Positions 16,812 through 26,007 of a stretch of DNA of 64,000 nucleotides are shown here, one piece after another. This DNA is from Undibacterium umbellatum (GTDB lineage Bacteria; Pseudomonadota; Gammaproteobacteria; Burkholderiales; Burkholderiaceae_D): NCBI RefSeq assembly GCF_014284125.1, contig NZ_JACOFX010000001.1, positions 496,001 to 560,000 of the forward strand, read 5' to 3'. The translations under genes were made by a program, and so were the position numbers. Below the pieces are notes generated by a model. It saw nothing but the letters and a program-made list of their open reading frames with translations. It did not search any database and was not told the DNA's origin. Each line of letters opens with the position of its first letter. Positions within the stretch are counted from its first letter, which is position 1.

Positions 16812-18119
16812 TTGCCGACGCATGAGATTACCCTGAAAGCAGCTTTTCTTTACTGGCTCAAGCTGGGATTCATCAGCTTTGGTGGCCCGGCAGGGCAAAT
16901 TGCGCTAATGCATACAGAACTGGTGGAAAAGCGCCGATGGATATCCGAGACACGCTTTTTACATGCACTGAATTACTGCATGCTTTTACCCGGCCCTGAA
17001 GCAACCCAGCTTGCCATTTACATAGGCTGGCTCATGCACAAGACCAGGGGTGGCATCATGGCTGGCCTGTTATTTGTTTTGCCAGGATTCCTGATATTGA
17101 TCTTGCTATCCTGGATATATATAGCTTTTGGCGACAATACTGTCGTTCAAGCGCTTATGAATGGCATCAAGCCTGCGGTAGTCGCCATCGTACTGGCTGC
17201 AGCCTGGCGCATCGCTCAGCGCACTCTAAAGACCGGCGTACTGATTGCAGTCGCACTTGCGGCCTTTGTTGCCATCGCCTGGCTACATCTCCCCTTTCCT
17301 CTGGTCATCATTGCTGCTGCGTGCACGGGCCTGATCTTTCGCAAATTCTGCAACACAGCACAATCTGCCCACCGACAAACCAAACATCAACATCTGCCCG
17401 CGATTATTGGTGACGACACACCAACGCCAGAACATGCACGCTTTTCCTGGTTAAAACTGCTCATCACGCTAGGCGTGGGCATCTTGTTTGCTGTTGCGGT
17501 GTGGCTGTTGCTTGCGCTCAGTTTTGGCCTGCTTCACCCATTAACCGATATGGCCAGCTTTTTCACCAAGGCAGCCATGCTCAGTTTTGGTGGCGCTTAT
17601 GCAGTGCTGCCGTATATGGTACAGGCAGCAGTTGAGCAATACCACTGGTTAAGTACAACGCAAATGATGGATGGTTTGGCACTGGGTGAAACCACACCCG
17701 GCCCCTTGATCATGATCGTTGCTTTTGTCGGCTTCATTGGCGGCTGGAGCCATGCTTTTTTAGGTGCGGATCATCTACTACTGGCAGCAGGCCTGGGGGC
17801 AAGCGTGGCCTGCTTCTTCACTTTTCTGCCTTCGTTTATTTTCATTCTGGCAGGTGGTCCACTGGTTGAATCCAGCAGGAATAATTTGCATTTGAATGCA
17901 CCGCTGAATGCCATTTCAGCTGCGGTAGTTGGCGTTATTGTCAGCTTGGCCTGGATGTTTGCCAGCCATGTCTTTTTTAAAGATGCGGCAACTTTGGATA
18001 TTCAAGCCATAGTACTCACTGCCCTGGCCGGTATCGCTGTATTCAAATTCAAGCTTTCTACTGTCAAGCTGCTGGCAGCCTGCGCCTTGGCGGGATATAC
18101 CCTCTCACTATTAGCTTAA
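16812..18119 (+). CDS. chrA: Chromate transporter, ChrA (CHR) family
   Basis: Inner-membrane chromate efflux protein of the long two-domain form (435 aa). The first half has FGGPAGQIALM and LLPGPEATQLA; the second repeats the pattern with SFGGAYAVLPYM and ALGETTPGPLIM, as expected of a duplicated CHR domain, with about ten hydrophobic segments. A TGA stop lies just two codons upstream in frame and no ATG is near, so the TTG at 16812 after GAGAG is taken as start. It stands 84 bases before moaA on the same strand. Substrate assignment rests on family only. Confidence 0.9.
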   Translation: MPTHEITLKAAFLYWLKLGFISFGGPAGQIALMHTELVEKRRWISETRFLHALNYCMLLPGPEATQLAIYIGWLMHKTRGGIMAGLLFVLPGFLILILLSWIYIAFGDNTVVQALMNGIKPAVVAIVLAAAWRIAQRTLKTGVLIAVALAAFVAIAWLHLPFPLVIIAAACTGLIFRKFCNTAQSAHRQTKHQHLPAIIGDDTPTPEHARFSWLKLLITLGVGILFAVAVWLLLALSFGLLHPLTDMASFFTKAAMLSFGGAYAVLPYMVQAAVEQYHWLSTTQMMDGLALGETTPGPLIMIVAFVGFIGGWSHAFLGADHLLLAAGLGASVACFFTFLPSFIFILAGGPLVESSRNNLHLNAPLNAISAAVVGVIVSLAWMFASHVFFKDAATLDIQAIVLTALAGIAVFKFKLSTVKLLAACALAGYTLSLLA

Positions 18120-18203
18120 ATTTAACAAAAACCTATGCAGTCACATGAGATTTCAAGTCGTGCTATTGTTCATCATTAAGCTTAAAAATTACCTGCCCTA
18201 GCC

Positions 18204-19322
18204 ATGACGGAAAAATTTATTCCGCTATCAGAATTAAAACGATTTAGTCCTGCATTGTCTGTTCCAGAAGTATTGAAAACACCCGATGGCCAATTGAAGG
18301 ATGCCTTGTCACGCCCCCTGCATGATCTGCGCATCTCAGTAACAGATCGCTGCAACTTCCGCTGTGTATACTGCATGCCCAAAGAGGTCTTTGACAAAGA
18401 CTATCAATACCTGCCGCATAAGTCACTGCTGAGCTTTGAAGAAATCACCCGGATCGCCAGCATATTTGTGGCACATGGCGTCAGAAAAATACGTCTGACA
18501 GGTGGCGAACCACTGCTCCGCAAGCATCTGGAACGCCTGATAGAAATGCTGGCCAAGCTCAGGACTATTGATGGCAAGCCATTGGACCTGACACTTACGA
18601 CGAATGGCTCACTGCTGGCGCGCAAGGCGCAAAGCCTGAAGGATGCGGGTCTGACCCGCGTCACCGTGTCACTGGATGCCTTGGACGACGCCATTTTCAA
18701 ACGCATGAATGATGTCGATTTTTCTGTCAATGAAGTACTGGAAGGCATCGCTGCCGCTGAAGCAGCCGGCCTGGGGCCAGTGAAGGTGAACATGGTCGTC
18801 AAAGCAGGTCTGAATGATCATGAAATCATTCCCATGACCCGTTACTTCAAGGGCAAGCCACATATACTCAGATTTATAGAATACATGGATGTCGGTGCCT
18901 CGAATGGCTGGAAGCTCGATGAGGTCATCCCCTCTTCCCAAGTGGTGCAGCGCATACAAGATGCTGGCATGCCGCTGGTTGCCCTGGATGCCAACTACAC
19001 AGGTGAAACCGCAGCGCGCTGGCGCCATGCCGATGGCAGCGGCGAACTTGGCTTTATCTCCAGCGTCACCCAGACATTCTGCCATGACTGCAGCAGGGCC
19101 AGGCTATCTACTGAGGGCAAGCTCTATACCTGCCTGTTCGCCAGTCACGGGCATGATTTACGTGCCTTGTTACGCGATAAAGAACAGCATTCAGACCTGG
19201 CCATCGCGAATGTGATATCTCAAATCTGGCAGCAGCGTACAGATCGCTATTCTGAATTGCGCAGCCAAAATACGCCTGGCCGAGAGCAAAAAAAAATAGA
19301 AATGTCTTACATAGGCGGCTGA
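18204..19322 (+). CDS. moaA: GTP 3',8-cyclase (molybdenum cofactor biosynthesis protein A)
   Basis: Radical SAM enzyme that converts GTP to 3',8-cyclo-7,8-dihydro-GTP, the first step of molybdopterin synthesis. The N-terminal SAM cluster motif is CNFRCVYC (about 50-57), the GGEP motif follows near 100, and a C-terminal second 4Fe-4S site is made by CHDCSRAR and a later Cys in YTCLF. The protein ends in the conserved GG (YIGG). It heads a moaA-mobA-moeA run; moaC, moaD and moaE are not in the window. Confidence 0.95.
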   Translation: MTEKFIPLSELKRFSPALSVPEVLKTPDGQLKDALSRPLHDLRISVTDRCNFRCVYCMPKEVFDKDYQYLPHKSLLSFEEITRIASIFVAHGVRKIRLTGGEPLLRKHLERLIEMLAKLRTIDGKPLDLTLTTNGSLLARKAQSLKDAGLTRVTVSLDALDDAIFKRMNDVDFSVNEVLEGIAAAEAAGLGPVKVNMVVKAGLNDHEIIPMTRYFKGKPHILRFIEYMDVGASNGWKLDEVIPSSQVVQRIQDAGMPLVALDANYTGETAARWRHADGSGELGFISSVTQTFCHDCSRARLSTEGKLYTCLFASHGHDLRALLRDKEQHSDLAIANVISQIWQQRTDRYSELRSQNTPGREQKKIEMSYIGG

Positions 19323-19365
19323 TAACAGTATTATCCGTACTTTAGATTTCAGCAAATCGATTTCA

Positions 19366-19989
19366 GTGCCTACTTCTAGCCCTCCCTTAGACAAAAAACT
19401 GATCACTGGCCTGGTACTGGCGGGCGGCCGTGGCATACGCATGGGAAAGGTAGATAAAGGTTTGCAATGCCTTCACGGAAAAGCCATGGCTTTGCATGTA
19501 CTGCAAAGACTGGCACAACAAACAGCAACTGTCTTGATCAGTGCAAACCAAAACATCGACATCTATCAGGAGTTTGGTTTTCCTGTCTGGCAAGATCACA
19601 TGGAAGGCTTTGCTGGCCCACTGGCAGGCATACAAACCGGTCTGCTGCATTGCATTACACCCTACCTGATGTGCACATCCTGCGATTCGCCATATTTGCC
19701 GACCGACTTGGCAGACAGATTATCGTCTGCGCTGCTAGACAGCAAGGCTGAATTGGCCGTGGCGGTAACACTGGAAAGCCGGAATGGCATGCTGCAAAAA
19801 CAAAGTCACCCTGTATTTGCGTTGATGAAAACCAGTGTATTAGGCGGACTGACAACTTATCTGGAAAATGGTGGACGCAAAATGCAAGCGTGGCATACCA
19901 GTCTGCAGATTTGCGAAGTCTTGTTTGAAGACAATACGGCATTCCGCAATATCAATACACTGGAAGAATTAAGGGAACTGGAAAACTGA
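19366..19989 (+). CDS. mobA: Molybdenum cofactor guanylyltransferase
   Basis: Attaches GMP to Mo-molybdopterin to make the guanine dinucleotide cofactor. The N-terminal nucleotide-binding signature LAGGRGIRMGKVDKGL lies at about residues 18-33, with the Mg-binding CDSPYLP region near 105. The start is GTG 19366, giving a short tail before the signature; no better start is nearby. It is 43 bases after moaA, and moeA begins two bases after its stop, indicating cotranscription. Confidence 0.93.
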   Translation: MPTSSPPLDKKLITGLVLAGGRGIRMGKVDKGLQCLHGKAMALHVLQRLAQQTATVLISANQNIDIYQEFGFPVWQDHMEGFAGPLAGIQTGLLHCITPYLMCTSCDSPYLPTDLADRLSSALLDSKAELAVAVTLESRNGMLQKQSHPVFALMKTSVLGGLTTYLENGGRKMQAWHTSLQICEVLFEDNTAFRNINTLEELRELEN

Positions 19990-19990
19990 T

Positions 19991-21292
19991 ATGAATACCC
20001 CCCCGGCACCTGCCAGGAACTTGCATGACATCACAGGATGCATGACTAACTACGATCCAGAAGATGTCTCGGTACAACAAGCGCAAGACATCATGCGCAA
20101 ATATATCCAGCCTGTTTGCGGCATGGAAAAACTTACCTTGCGCCAAGCTTTGGGGCGCGTACTGGCCGTCGACATCACCTCCCCCATCGACGTACCTGCC
20201 CACGACAATTCTGCCATGGATGGATATGCCTTGCGCAGCGAAGATTTGTCCGGCGATCAAGAGCTGTATCTGGACACTATAGGCACTGCCCTGGCTGGTG
20301 TAGCGTTTATGGGCGTAGTCAAGCACAATCAATGTGTACGCATCATGACGGGTGCAGTCCTCCCAGAAGGATGTGACACGGTCGTGCCACAGGAATTCAC
20401 AAGCAAAGTCAGCGATACTCAAGTCAAATTAAGTGCAGGTATTTTGCGTGCAGGAGATAATCGCCGCCTGAAAGGCGAAGACCTGGCGAAAGGCAGAGTC
20501 GCCCTGCAAAAAGGCAAAATATTGACACCGGCCGATCTGGGTTTGTTAGCCTCCCTTGGCATTCCGGAAGTCAGCGTACAACGACGCTTGCGAGTCGCCA
20601 TTTTTTCTACTGGCGACGAATTACGCTCTTTGGGTGAAGCACTGGAAGCAGGCTGTGTCTATGATAGCAATCGTTACACCCTGTATGGAATGCTGACACG
20701 CCTGGGTTGCGATGTGCTGGATATGGGTGTGGTTCAGGACAATCCAGATGCGCTGGAAGCCGCCATGCGCAGTGCTTGCGAAAATGCCGATGCAATAATC
20801 ACCTCCGGTGGCGTTTCGGTTGGCGATGCTGACCATACCCAGCAAATGATGAAACGGCTCGGCGACGTAGCTTTCTGGAGTATCGCTATGCGTCCTGGAC
20901 GGCCAATGGCATTTGGCAAAATCAAGTCTGCCGAAAAAAGTGCCTATTTATTCGGCTTGCCAGGTAACCCGGTAGCCGTCATGGTTTCTTTTTACTTTTT
21001 TGCCCGACAGGCTTTGCTGCAACTGATGGGCGGCAGTATCACGACCTTGCCACTTCTCAGCGCCAAGTCGAACACCACCATACGCAAACGTCCTGGACGT
21101 ACAGAATATCAACGCGGCATATTTGCTCTTGATGAAAACGGAGAACTTTGTGTCAGCATTACAGGCTCTCAAGGATCTGGTATTTTGCGTTCTATGTCAG
21201 AAGCAAATTGCATGATAGTTCTGAATCATGATCAAGCCTCCATAGCCGCAGGTGACAAAGTCAATATTTTGCTGTTTGATGGCCTGATTTAA
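19991..21292 (+). CDS. moeA: Molybdopterin molybdenumtransferase
   Basis: Inserts molybdate into adenylated molybdopterin. Family motifs in order: NSAMDGYA, MTGAVLP, STGDELRSLG, YDSNRYTL, TSGGVSVGDAD and GLPGNPVAVMVSF; a C-terminal domain IV begins near TIRKRPGR. 433 aa is slightly long due to an N-terminal extension before NYDPEDVSV. It closes the moaA-mobA-moeA operon. Confidence 0.95.
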   Translation: MNTPPAPARNLHDITGCMTNYDPEDVSVQQAQDIMRKYIQPVCGMEKLTLRQALGRVLAVDITSPIDVPAHDNSAMDGYALRSEDLSGDQELYLDTIGTALAGVAFMGVVKHNQCVRIMTGAVLPEGCDTVVPQEFTSKVSDTQVKLSAGILRAGDNRRLKGEDLAKGRVALQKGKILTPADLGLLASLGIPEVSVQRRLRVAIFSTGDELRSLGEALEAGCVYDSNRYTLYGMLTRLGCDVLDMGVVQDNPDALEAAMRSACENADAIITSGGVSVGDADHTQQMMKRLGDVAFWSIAMRPGRPMAFGKIKSAEKSAYLFGLPGNPVAVMVSFYFFARQALLQLMGGSITTLPLLSAKSNTTIRKRPGRTEYQRGIFALDENGELCVSITGSQGSGILRSMSEANCMIVLNHDQASIAAGDKVNILLFDGLI

Positions 21293-21400
21293 CAAAATAC
21301 GGCTGCAATTGTATAGAAATCGTAACAGCTTCTGACTTGTTGATAAAAAAAGGAATAAGCAAAGTAAAATACCGGCATTTATTTACTTTTGGAGAACAGT

Positions 21401-22243
21401 TTGAAAGCGACAACATGGCTATTGGGTGCCTGTGCATCTCTCGTATTGCTGAGTGGCTGCGGCGGATCAAAATCGGATACGCCAGCAGTAACACCTTCAG
21501 TGACAAAAGTTACTACTGACCAAGTGGTCTATCGCAAAGTTACCAATTTTACGATTACCGGCCAAAATCTGGATAAAGGTTATAACGCCAGCATTCCAGC
21601 TTGTCTGAGCATCACCGAACTGGCGGGCGGTACGGCCACACAAAGAGTATTGTCCTGCAAACTTATAGGTGTTGGCTCGACTACTTATACGATCACCGCA
21701 GCAAACGGCACTACCCTTTATTCGGGAATTGTGGATCTAACACTTAAAGCGCAACCACAAGTAACGATGACGACCAGCCTTGGAAATATCGTATTGGAAC
21801 TCAATCCGGCAAGAGCACCCATTACTGTTGACAATTTCCTCAACTATGTGGAAAGTGGATTTTATGTAAATAAAATTTTCCACCGCGTCATTAAGAACGC
21901 CATTGTTCAGGGCGGTGGCTTTACTGTAGATTTGCAGCAACCCGCAACACAGTCGCCAATCAGATTGGAAACACCAAATGGCCTGAGCAATCTGCGTGGC
22001 ACCATTGCCATGGCCCGCACCAGCGAGGCCAATTCGGCTACTGCACAGTTCTATCTGAATGCCGCTGACAACGCAGGTTTTGACGGGCTGACTGCAGGTA
22101 CTGGCTATGCTGTATTTGGCAAAATCGTTACTGGCCTCGACATCATGGACAAAATCAATGTCGTCCCAACTACAACAGCCGCAGGTATGACTGATGTACC
22201 TGTAACACCCGTATTTATTAATTCAATGGTACAAACACAATAA
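21401..22243 (+). CDS. Lipoprotein cyclophilin with an extra N-terminal domain
   Basis: Exported peptidyl-prolyl isomerase. A lipoprotein signal ends in the lipobox LLSGC (Cys near 21). A domain of about 85 residues rich in Thr/Val with one Cys pair (ACLSI and LSCKL) follows, perhaps a small beta-sandwich; then a cyclophilin domain with FHRVI, QGGGF, MART, TAQFYLN and FGKIV. The TTG at 21401 is chosen as start because GGAG lies six bases before it; the earlier TTG at 21389 overlaps that GGAG. This is the third cyclophilin in the window. The N-terminal domain is not recognised. Confidence 0.88.
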   Translation: MKATTWLLGACASLVLLSGCGGSKSDTPAVTPSVTKVTTDQVVYRKVTNFTITGQNLDKGYNASIPACLSITELAGGTATQRVLSCKLIGVGSTTYTITAANGTTLYSGIVDLTLKAQPQVTMTTSLGNIVLELNPARAPITVDNFLNYVESGFYVNKIFHRVIKNAIVQGGGFTVDLQQPATQSPIRLETPNGLSNLRGTIAMARTSEANSATAQFYLNAADNAGFDGLTAGTGYAVFGKIVTGLDIMDKINVVPTTTAAGMTDVPVTPVFINSMVQTQ

Positions 22244-22282
22244 CATGATATGCTGCTCTTGCAGCGCTCATGAAAGTTGTTA

Positions 22283-22309
22283 AAAACAGGAGCTTCGCGC
22301 TCCTGTTTT
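22283..22309 (+). terminator. Rho-independent terminator after the lipoprotein cyclophilin
   Basis: 11-bp stem AAAACAGGAGC/GCTCCTGTTTT with a 5-base loop, followed by ATTTTT; 39 bases after the stop. Confidence 0.92.
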
Positions 22310-22661
22310 ATTTTTGGGATGGGGTGAAGATGAAAAAACCATGGCAAACAATATGAGTCTTGACTCGGCTGACAACAATGACTTCAGGCACAATATTGGG
22401 TGCTGAGACGCTCAGCAGCTCCCTAAACGACGGCATCCGCAACAACCAAGACTGAGCTGATGGACTTGGATAGCGCCTACAAAAACACATTGCCAGAAGC
22501 CCTGCATAACAGCATATAAGATTTGCTGCTTGCCAAGCAAAAATCGCCAGAAAAAAATAACAGTTTGGTTACCTGCAGCGTCTGTGAAACCTGTTATCAG
22601 ACATTGCTCAACAATAGCTTGCCTTTGATTGTGTAGCACTTTACCTTTGTAGTGAGGTTCT
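22310..22661. other. Intergenic region before the barrel/PstS-like/cyclase operon
   Basis: About 350 bases with only short frames on either strand and no gene I can support. It probably carries the operon promoter, but no good -35/-10 pair was seen. GTGAGG stands before the ATG at 22662. Confidence 0.5.
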
Positions 22662-23906
22662 ATGTCAAGCAGGTTTTCACGGCTACTTTTAAGCATCAGC
22701 ATGTTGAGCCTGGCAGCGCCGTGCCTGGCCGCAGATGACAAACCGTTAACTATCAGCGGCTTTGGTACGCTTGGTCTGGTCCGCAGTGATAATCGTAAGG
22801 TTGATATAGTTCGCGATCTGACGCAAAACGATGGCGTTGGTTTTACCAGGCAAACTGATTTTGGTATGGACTCCAATTTTGGCATCCAGATAAACAAGAA
22901 TATCAACGACAATATCGATACTGCCCTGCAAATTGTCAGTCGCAGGTCAGCGAATAATTTTCAACCTGAAATCACCTGGGCCTATGGTCGCTACCTACCC
23001 AGCGACAACCTGCAGCTACGTGCAGGTCGCCTGGGGTTTGATGTCTACCTGCTGGCTGATTCGCGTAATGTGGGCTATTCCTATCAATGGGTACGGCCAC
23101 CAATAGACTTCTTTGGCAGCCTGATCATCTCGTATTTTGATGGCGCAGACATGATTATTTCCAAACCATTAGGTGATGGTGTTTTTCGCGCCAAAGTATT
23201 CGCTGGAGTGGCACGCGAAAAGACTTTTACCGGCAATACGGATGAATTTTTATCCTTGAACCGTTCTCGCCTGGTGGGTGGGCATATCGAATACCAAACG
23301 CAAAACTGGATATTTAGACTAGGCTATACCCAGTTGAGATTCAAAAACGACTTTCCTTCGCTGCAACCGCTGCTAGACAGCTTGCGCTCTCCCTATCTGA
23401 ATGGCCTGATCCCCATCGCGGCAGGTCTGGCCAGTGATCTTTCACTCGAAGGAAAAAAATTCAAATACCTGTCTGCTGGCATCGCTTACGACCAGGGACC
23501 ATTGCAGGCTCAATTGATGCTCAATCAACTCAGCTCTGAATCCCTGCTATTCCCGACTAATCGGGCCGCCTATCTGACCGTGGGTTACCGGATAGATCAA
23601 TGGACTCCCTACTTCACGTATTCCGCATCCCGCCCTGCAGACCGCAAAATCTACACCCCTCTGCCAACAGGTATCAGTCCTGATATTGACATGCTGGCAG
23701 CGGGCTTTGAGCAAGCCATTGAAAATCAGTTCAATCACCAGACCACTATATCTCTGGGCCTGCGTTACGACCTGACAGAGAAATCAAATATAAAATTACA
23801 ATATGACAATATAAGTATCAAAGACTATCTACTCGTACGCAATAATCAGGCCGGATGGAATGGCAGGGCCAATTTGATCAGTGTTGCCTACAATTTTATA
23901 TTTTAG
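22662..23906 (+). CDS. Outer-membrane beta-barrel (porin-like) protein
   Basis: A 414-residue protein with a signal peptide (about 1-24, ending PCLAADD) and a body of alternating amphipathic strands rich in aromatic girdle residues, ending in the terminal Phe (YNFIF) typical of outer-membrane barrels. The N-terminal ISGFGTLGLVRSD resembles porin first strands. It is not a close match to any named porin I can recall. The 9-base gap to the PstS-like gene and 10-base gap to the cyclase gene make a three-gene operon. Role inferred: channel or sensory barrel working with the periplasmic partner. Confidence 0.8.
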   Translation: MSSRFSRLLLSISMLSLAAPCLAADDKPLTISGFGTLGLVRSDNRKVDIVRDLTQNDGVGFTRQTDFGMDSNFGIQINKNINDNIDTALQIVSRRSANNFQPEITWAYGRYLPSDNLQLRAGRLGFDVYLLADSRNVGYSYQWVRPPIDFFGSLIISYFDGADMIISKPLGDGVFRAKVFAGVAREKTFTGNTDEFLSLNRSRLVGGHIEYQTQNWIFRLGYTQLRFKNDFPSLQPLLDSLRSPYLNGLIPIAAGLASDLSLEGKKFKYLSAGIAYDQGPLQAQLMLNQLSSESLLFPTNRAAYLTVGYRIDQWTPYFTYSASRPADRKIYTPLPTGISPDIDMLAAGFEQAIENQFNHQTTISLGLRYDLTEKSNIKLQYDNISIKDYLLVRNNQAGWNGRANLISVAYNFIF

Positions 23907-23915
23907 GAGAAACTG

Positions 23916-24344
23916 ATGAGAGCCATATATCATCTTCTCTTATATGTCAGCTTCTGGAGTTGTTGCCAGGCAGCGCAGGCTGATCTGGTTGTGATAGCCA
24001 ATCCACAAAGCGGCATAGAAAAATTGAGCAAAGATGAAGTGATCAACCTGTATATGGGAAGAAATCGCAAACTGACCACGGGGATGAACGCCATGCCGCT
24101 TGACCTGGCGGCAGTCAATGCTGAAAAAGCCAAATTTTATGCCATGCTAGTGAATAAGAATTTACCGGAAATTAATTCATACTGGGCCAGATTGATGTTT
24201 TCTGGACAAGGTTCCCCACCCTTACAAGTGGAGACAACAGATGAAGTATTGGATATAGTAGGTAGTAACAAGGCCGCCATTGGCTATATAGAGAGAAAGA
24301 AACTGGATAAACGGGTAAAACTGATTTATGACCCTACACAGTAA
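23916..24344 (+). CDS. Short PstS-like periplasmic substrate-binding protein
   Basis: 142 residues with a signal peptide (ends near AAQADL). The core begins LVVIANPQSGIEKLSKDEV and continues with IYLG-like NLYMGRN, then FSGQGSPP and IGYIERK, the pattern of small PstS-like phosphate-binding-like proteins that cover only one lobe of a full binding protein. No ABC permease or ATPase is adjacent, so it is more likely a sensory or adaptor protein for the following diguanylate cyclase than a transporter subunit. Strong AGGAG before the ATG. Confidence 0.82.
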   Translation: MRAIYHLLLYVSFWSCCQAAQADLVVIANPQSGIEKLSKDEVINLYMGRNRKLTTGMNAMPLDLAAVNAEKAKFYAMLVNKNLPEINSYWARLMFSGQGSPPLQVETTDEVLDIVGSNKAAIGYIERKKLDKRVKLIYDPTQ

Positions 24345-24354
24345 GTGATTTTGC

Positions 24355-26007
24355 ATGTTAAGACTGCTACGTACCAGTATTGTCTATCGCAGCGCATTTA
24401 TTGTGCTTGGCATTGCTCTGCTTGTCGGTATTTTCTTTGCCTTGCTCAGCTATCATTTCTCGGCAAAGTCCGAACAAGAACAGGCGCGCCAGCGCACGCA
24501 AGCCTCACTGAGCACAGTGGAAAACACCGCAAGCATCGCCTGCTTCGTACTAGACCAGAATCTGGCTGCAGAACTCGCGCGTGGATTAATAAAGAATGGC
24601 GACATCAGCCGGGTGCAGATTATCTCGGACGGTAAAGTTCTTGCCGAAGCAGACAAGCAAAGCACACAAAAATCAGAACCTTCTGCACTCACCATGTTGC
24701 CAAGCATTGATGCCTCAAGCCAATTGGTCCATGAAGTCTATTCCCCCTTCAATTCCAAAGAGAAAGTCTGCGAAATTCACCTTGACCCGAACCTGGATTT
24801 CATCCGTGAGCAAAGCACATCCAAAGCACGTTTCATTATGTATTTGCTGTTACTACAAGCCTTAGCGATGGCATCTGCTGTGGTGTATGTGGTGTTGAAT
24901 ATGATTACCAAACCGATCAAGAATATCTCAGACCGATTGCATACTCTTGCCCCTGAATCTGGTGACAAGCTGTGTCTGCCCGATGGCAATGAAAAAGATG
25001 AAATAGGTCAATTGGTGCGTGACGTCAACACGCTGGTCGCCAGTTTATTGGAGACCTTGAACGAAGAACGGACTTTACGTATCAAACATGCAATCGGCGA
25101 AAAGAAATTTCAAACCATTTTTGAAAACGCAGAGACCGGGATATTTCAGCTCAATTTTGCTGGCGAATTGCTTTCCTATAATCCCGCATTTCTGCGCATG
25201 TTCAGCCTGGATGCAAGTAGTGGCAGTACCAAGATAGCGAATGCCTTGACGTCCTTGCTAGAAGGGCAAGAACTGCGCCTGCATTTGATGATAGATATGG
25301 CCATCAATGAAGCTAAAGTCATGTCTGACGACTTTTATATACAACTGGCAGCTTCAACACACAAGAAATGGGTCAATCTTGTGATTAGCCCTGCCGAAGA
25401 TGGTATCTTGCAGGGCTTGGTCAATGATATAACTGAACGCAAATCACAGGAAGAAAGCGCCAACCAGCTCGCAGTCACCGATCATTTGACCGGCATCAAT
25501 AACCGCCTGGGCTTTGAAAAAGAAATCAGCCGCCTTTCCAAAGAGCATGGAAATGGAAATGCTTCGGGATTCTTCTTATTGATGATAGACCTGGATAAAT
25601 TCAAGCAAGTCAATGACAGTCATGGTCACATAGTGGGCGATCAGGTATTGGTCCATTTTTCTCAGCTTGTCAGCAATACTGTCAGAAAATCCGATTTTGT
25701 CGCGAGGCTGGGTGGCGATGAATTCATCATCTTGCTCAAAGACTTGACGAGTCTGGAAAAAGCAGAAGAGATAGCACAAAAAATAATCACCCTGGTCAGC
25801 GAGCCAATCAGCATAAACGACAAGCTATTTGTACAAATTGGGGCCAGCATAGGAATCAGCTACACTGGCCCGACAGAATTCATTGCCGACAATTTATTAA
25901 GACAGGCAGATGCAGCCATGTATGAAGTCAAACGCAGTGGCAGGAATGCCTATCGCGTAGTCCATCTCGATGCTTATCAAAATCATCAGGATGCCGGGAC
26001 TGCGTGA
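24355..26007 (+). CDS. Membrane diguanylate cyclase: periplasmic sensor, HAMP, PAS, GGDEF
   Basis: Makes cyclic di-GMP from two GTP. Two transmembrane segments (about 8-33 and 160-182) enclose a periplasmic domain of about 125 residues resembling the CHASE8-type sensor of YfiN. HAMP covers about 183-240, PAS about 255-365, GGDEF about 380-540. The active site is GGDEF at 453-457 and the inhibitory RxxD I-site (RKSD) is at 444-447, five residues before, so both catalysis and product inhibition look intact. Last gene of the operon; its 3' end overlaps the convergent questin-oxidase-like gene by 22 bases. Confidence 0.92.
   Translation: MLRLLRTSIVYRSAFIVLGIALLVGIFFALLSYHFSAKSEQEQARQRTQASLSTVENTASIACFVLDQNLAAELARGLIKNGDISRVQIISDGKVLAEADKQSTQKSEPSALTMLPSIDASSQLVHEVYSPFNSKEKVCEIHLDPNLDFIREQSTSKARFIMYLLLLQALAMASAVVYVVLNMITKPIKNISDRLHTLAPESGDKLCLPDGNEKDEIGQLVRDVNTLVASLLETLNEERTLRIKHAIGEKKFQTIFENAETGIFQLNFAGELLSYNPAFLRMFSLDASSGSTKIANALTSLLEGQELRLHLMIDMAINEAKVMSDDFYIQLAASTHKKWVNLVISPAEDGILQGLVNDITERKSQEESANQLAVTDHLTGINNRLGFEKEISRLSKEHGNGNASGFFLLMIDLDKFKQVNDSHGHIVGDQVLVHFSQLVSNTVRKSDFVARLGGDEFIILLKDLTSLEKAEEIAQKIITLVSEPISINDKLFVQIGASIGISYTGPTEFIADNLLRQADAAMYEVKRSGRNAYRVVHLDAYQNHQDAGTA

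Noticed and set aside
18120-18203. A molybdenum-cofactor riboswitch before moaA
   Set aside because: The 84-base gap after chrA shows no strong stem structure or the expected conserved blocks.
22412-22912. A 166-codon minus-strand frame overlapping the start of the barrel gene
   Set aside because: It covers the signal peptide and first strands of a convincing outer-membrane barrel gene and has no recognisable motif.
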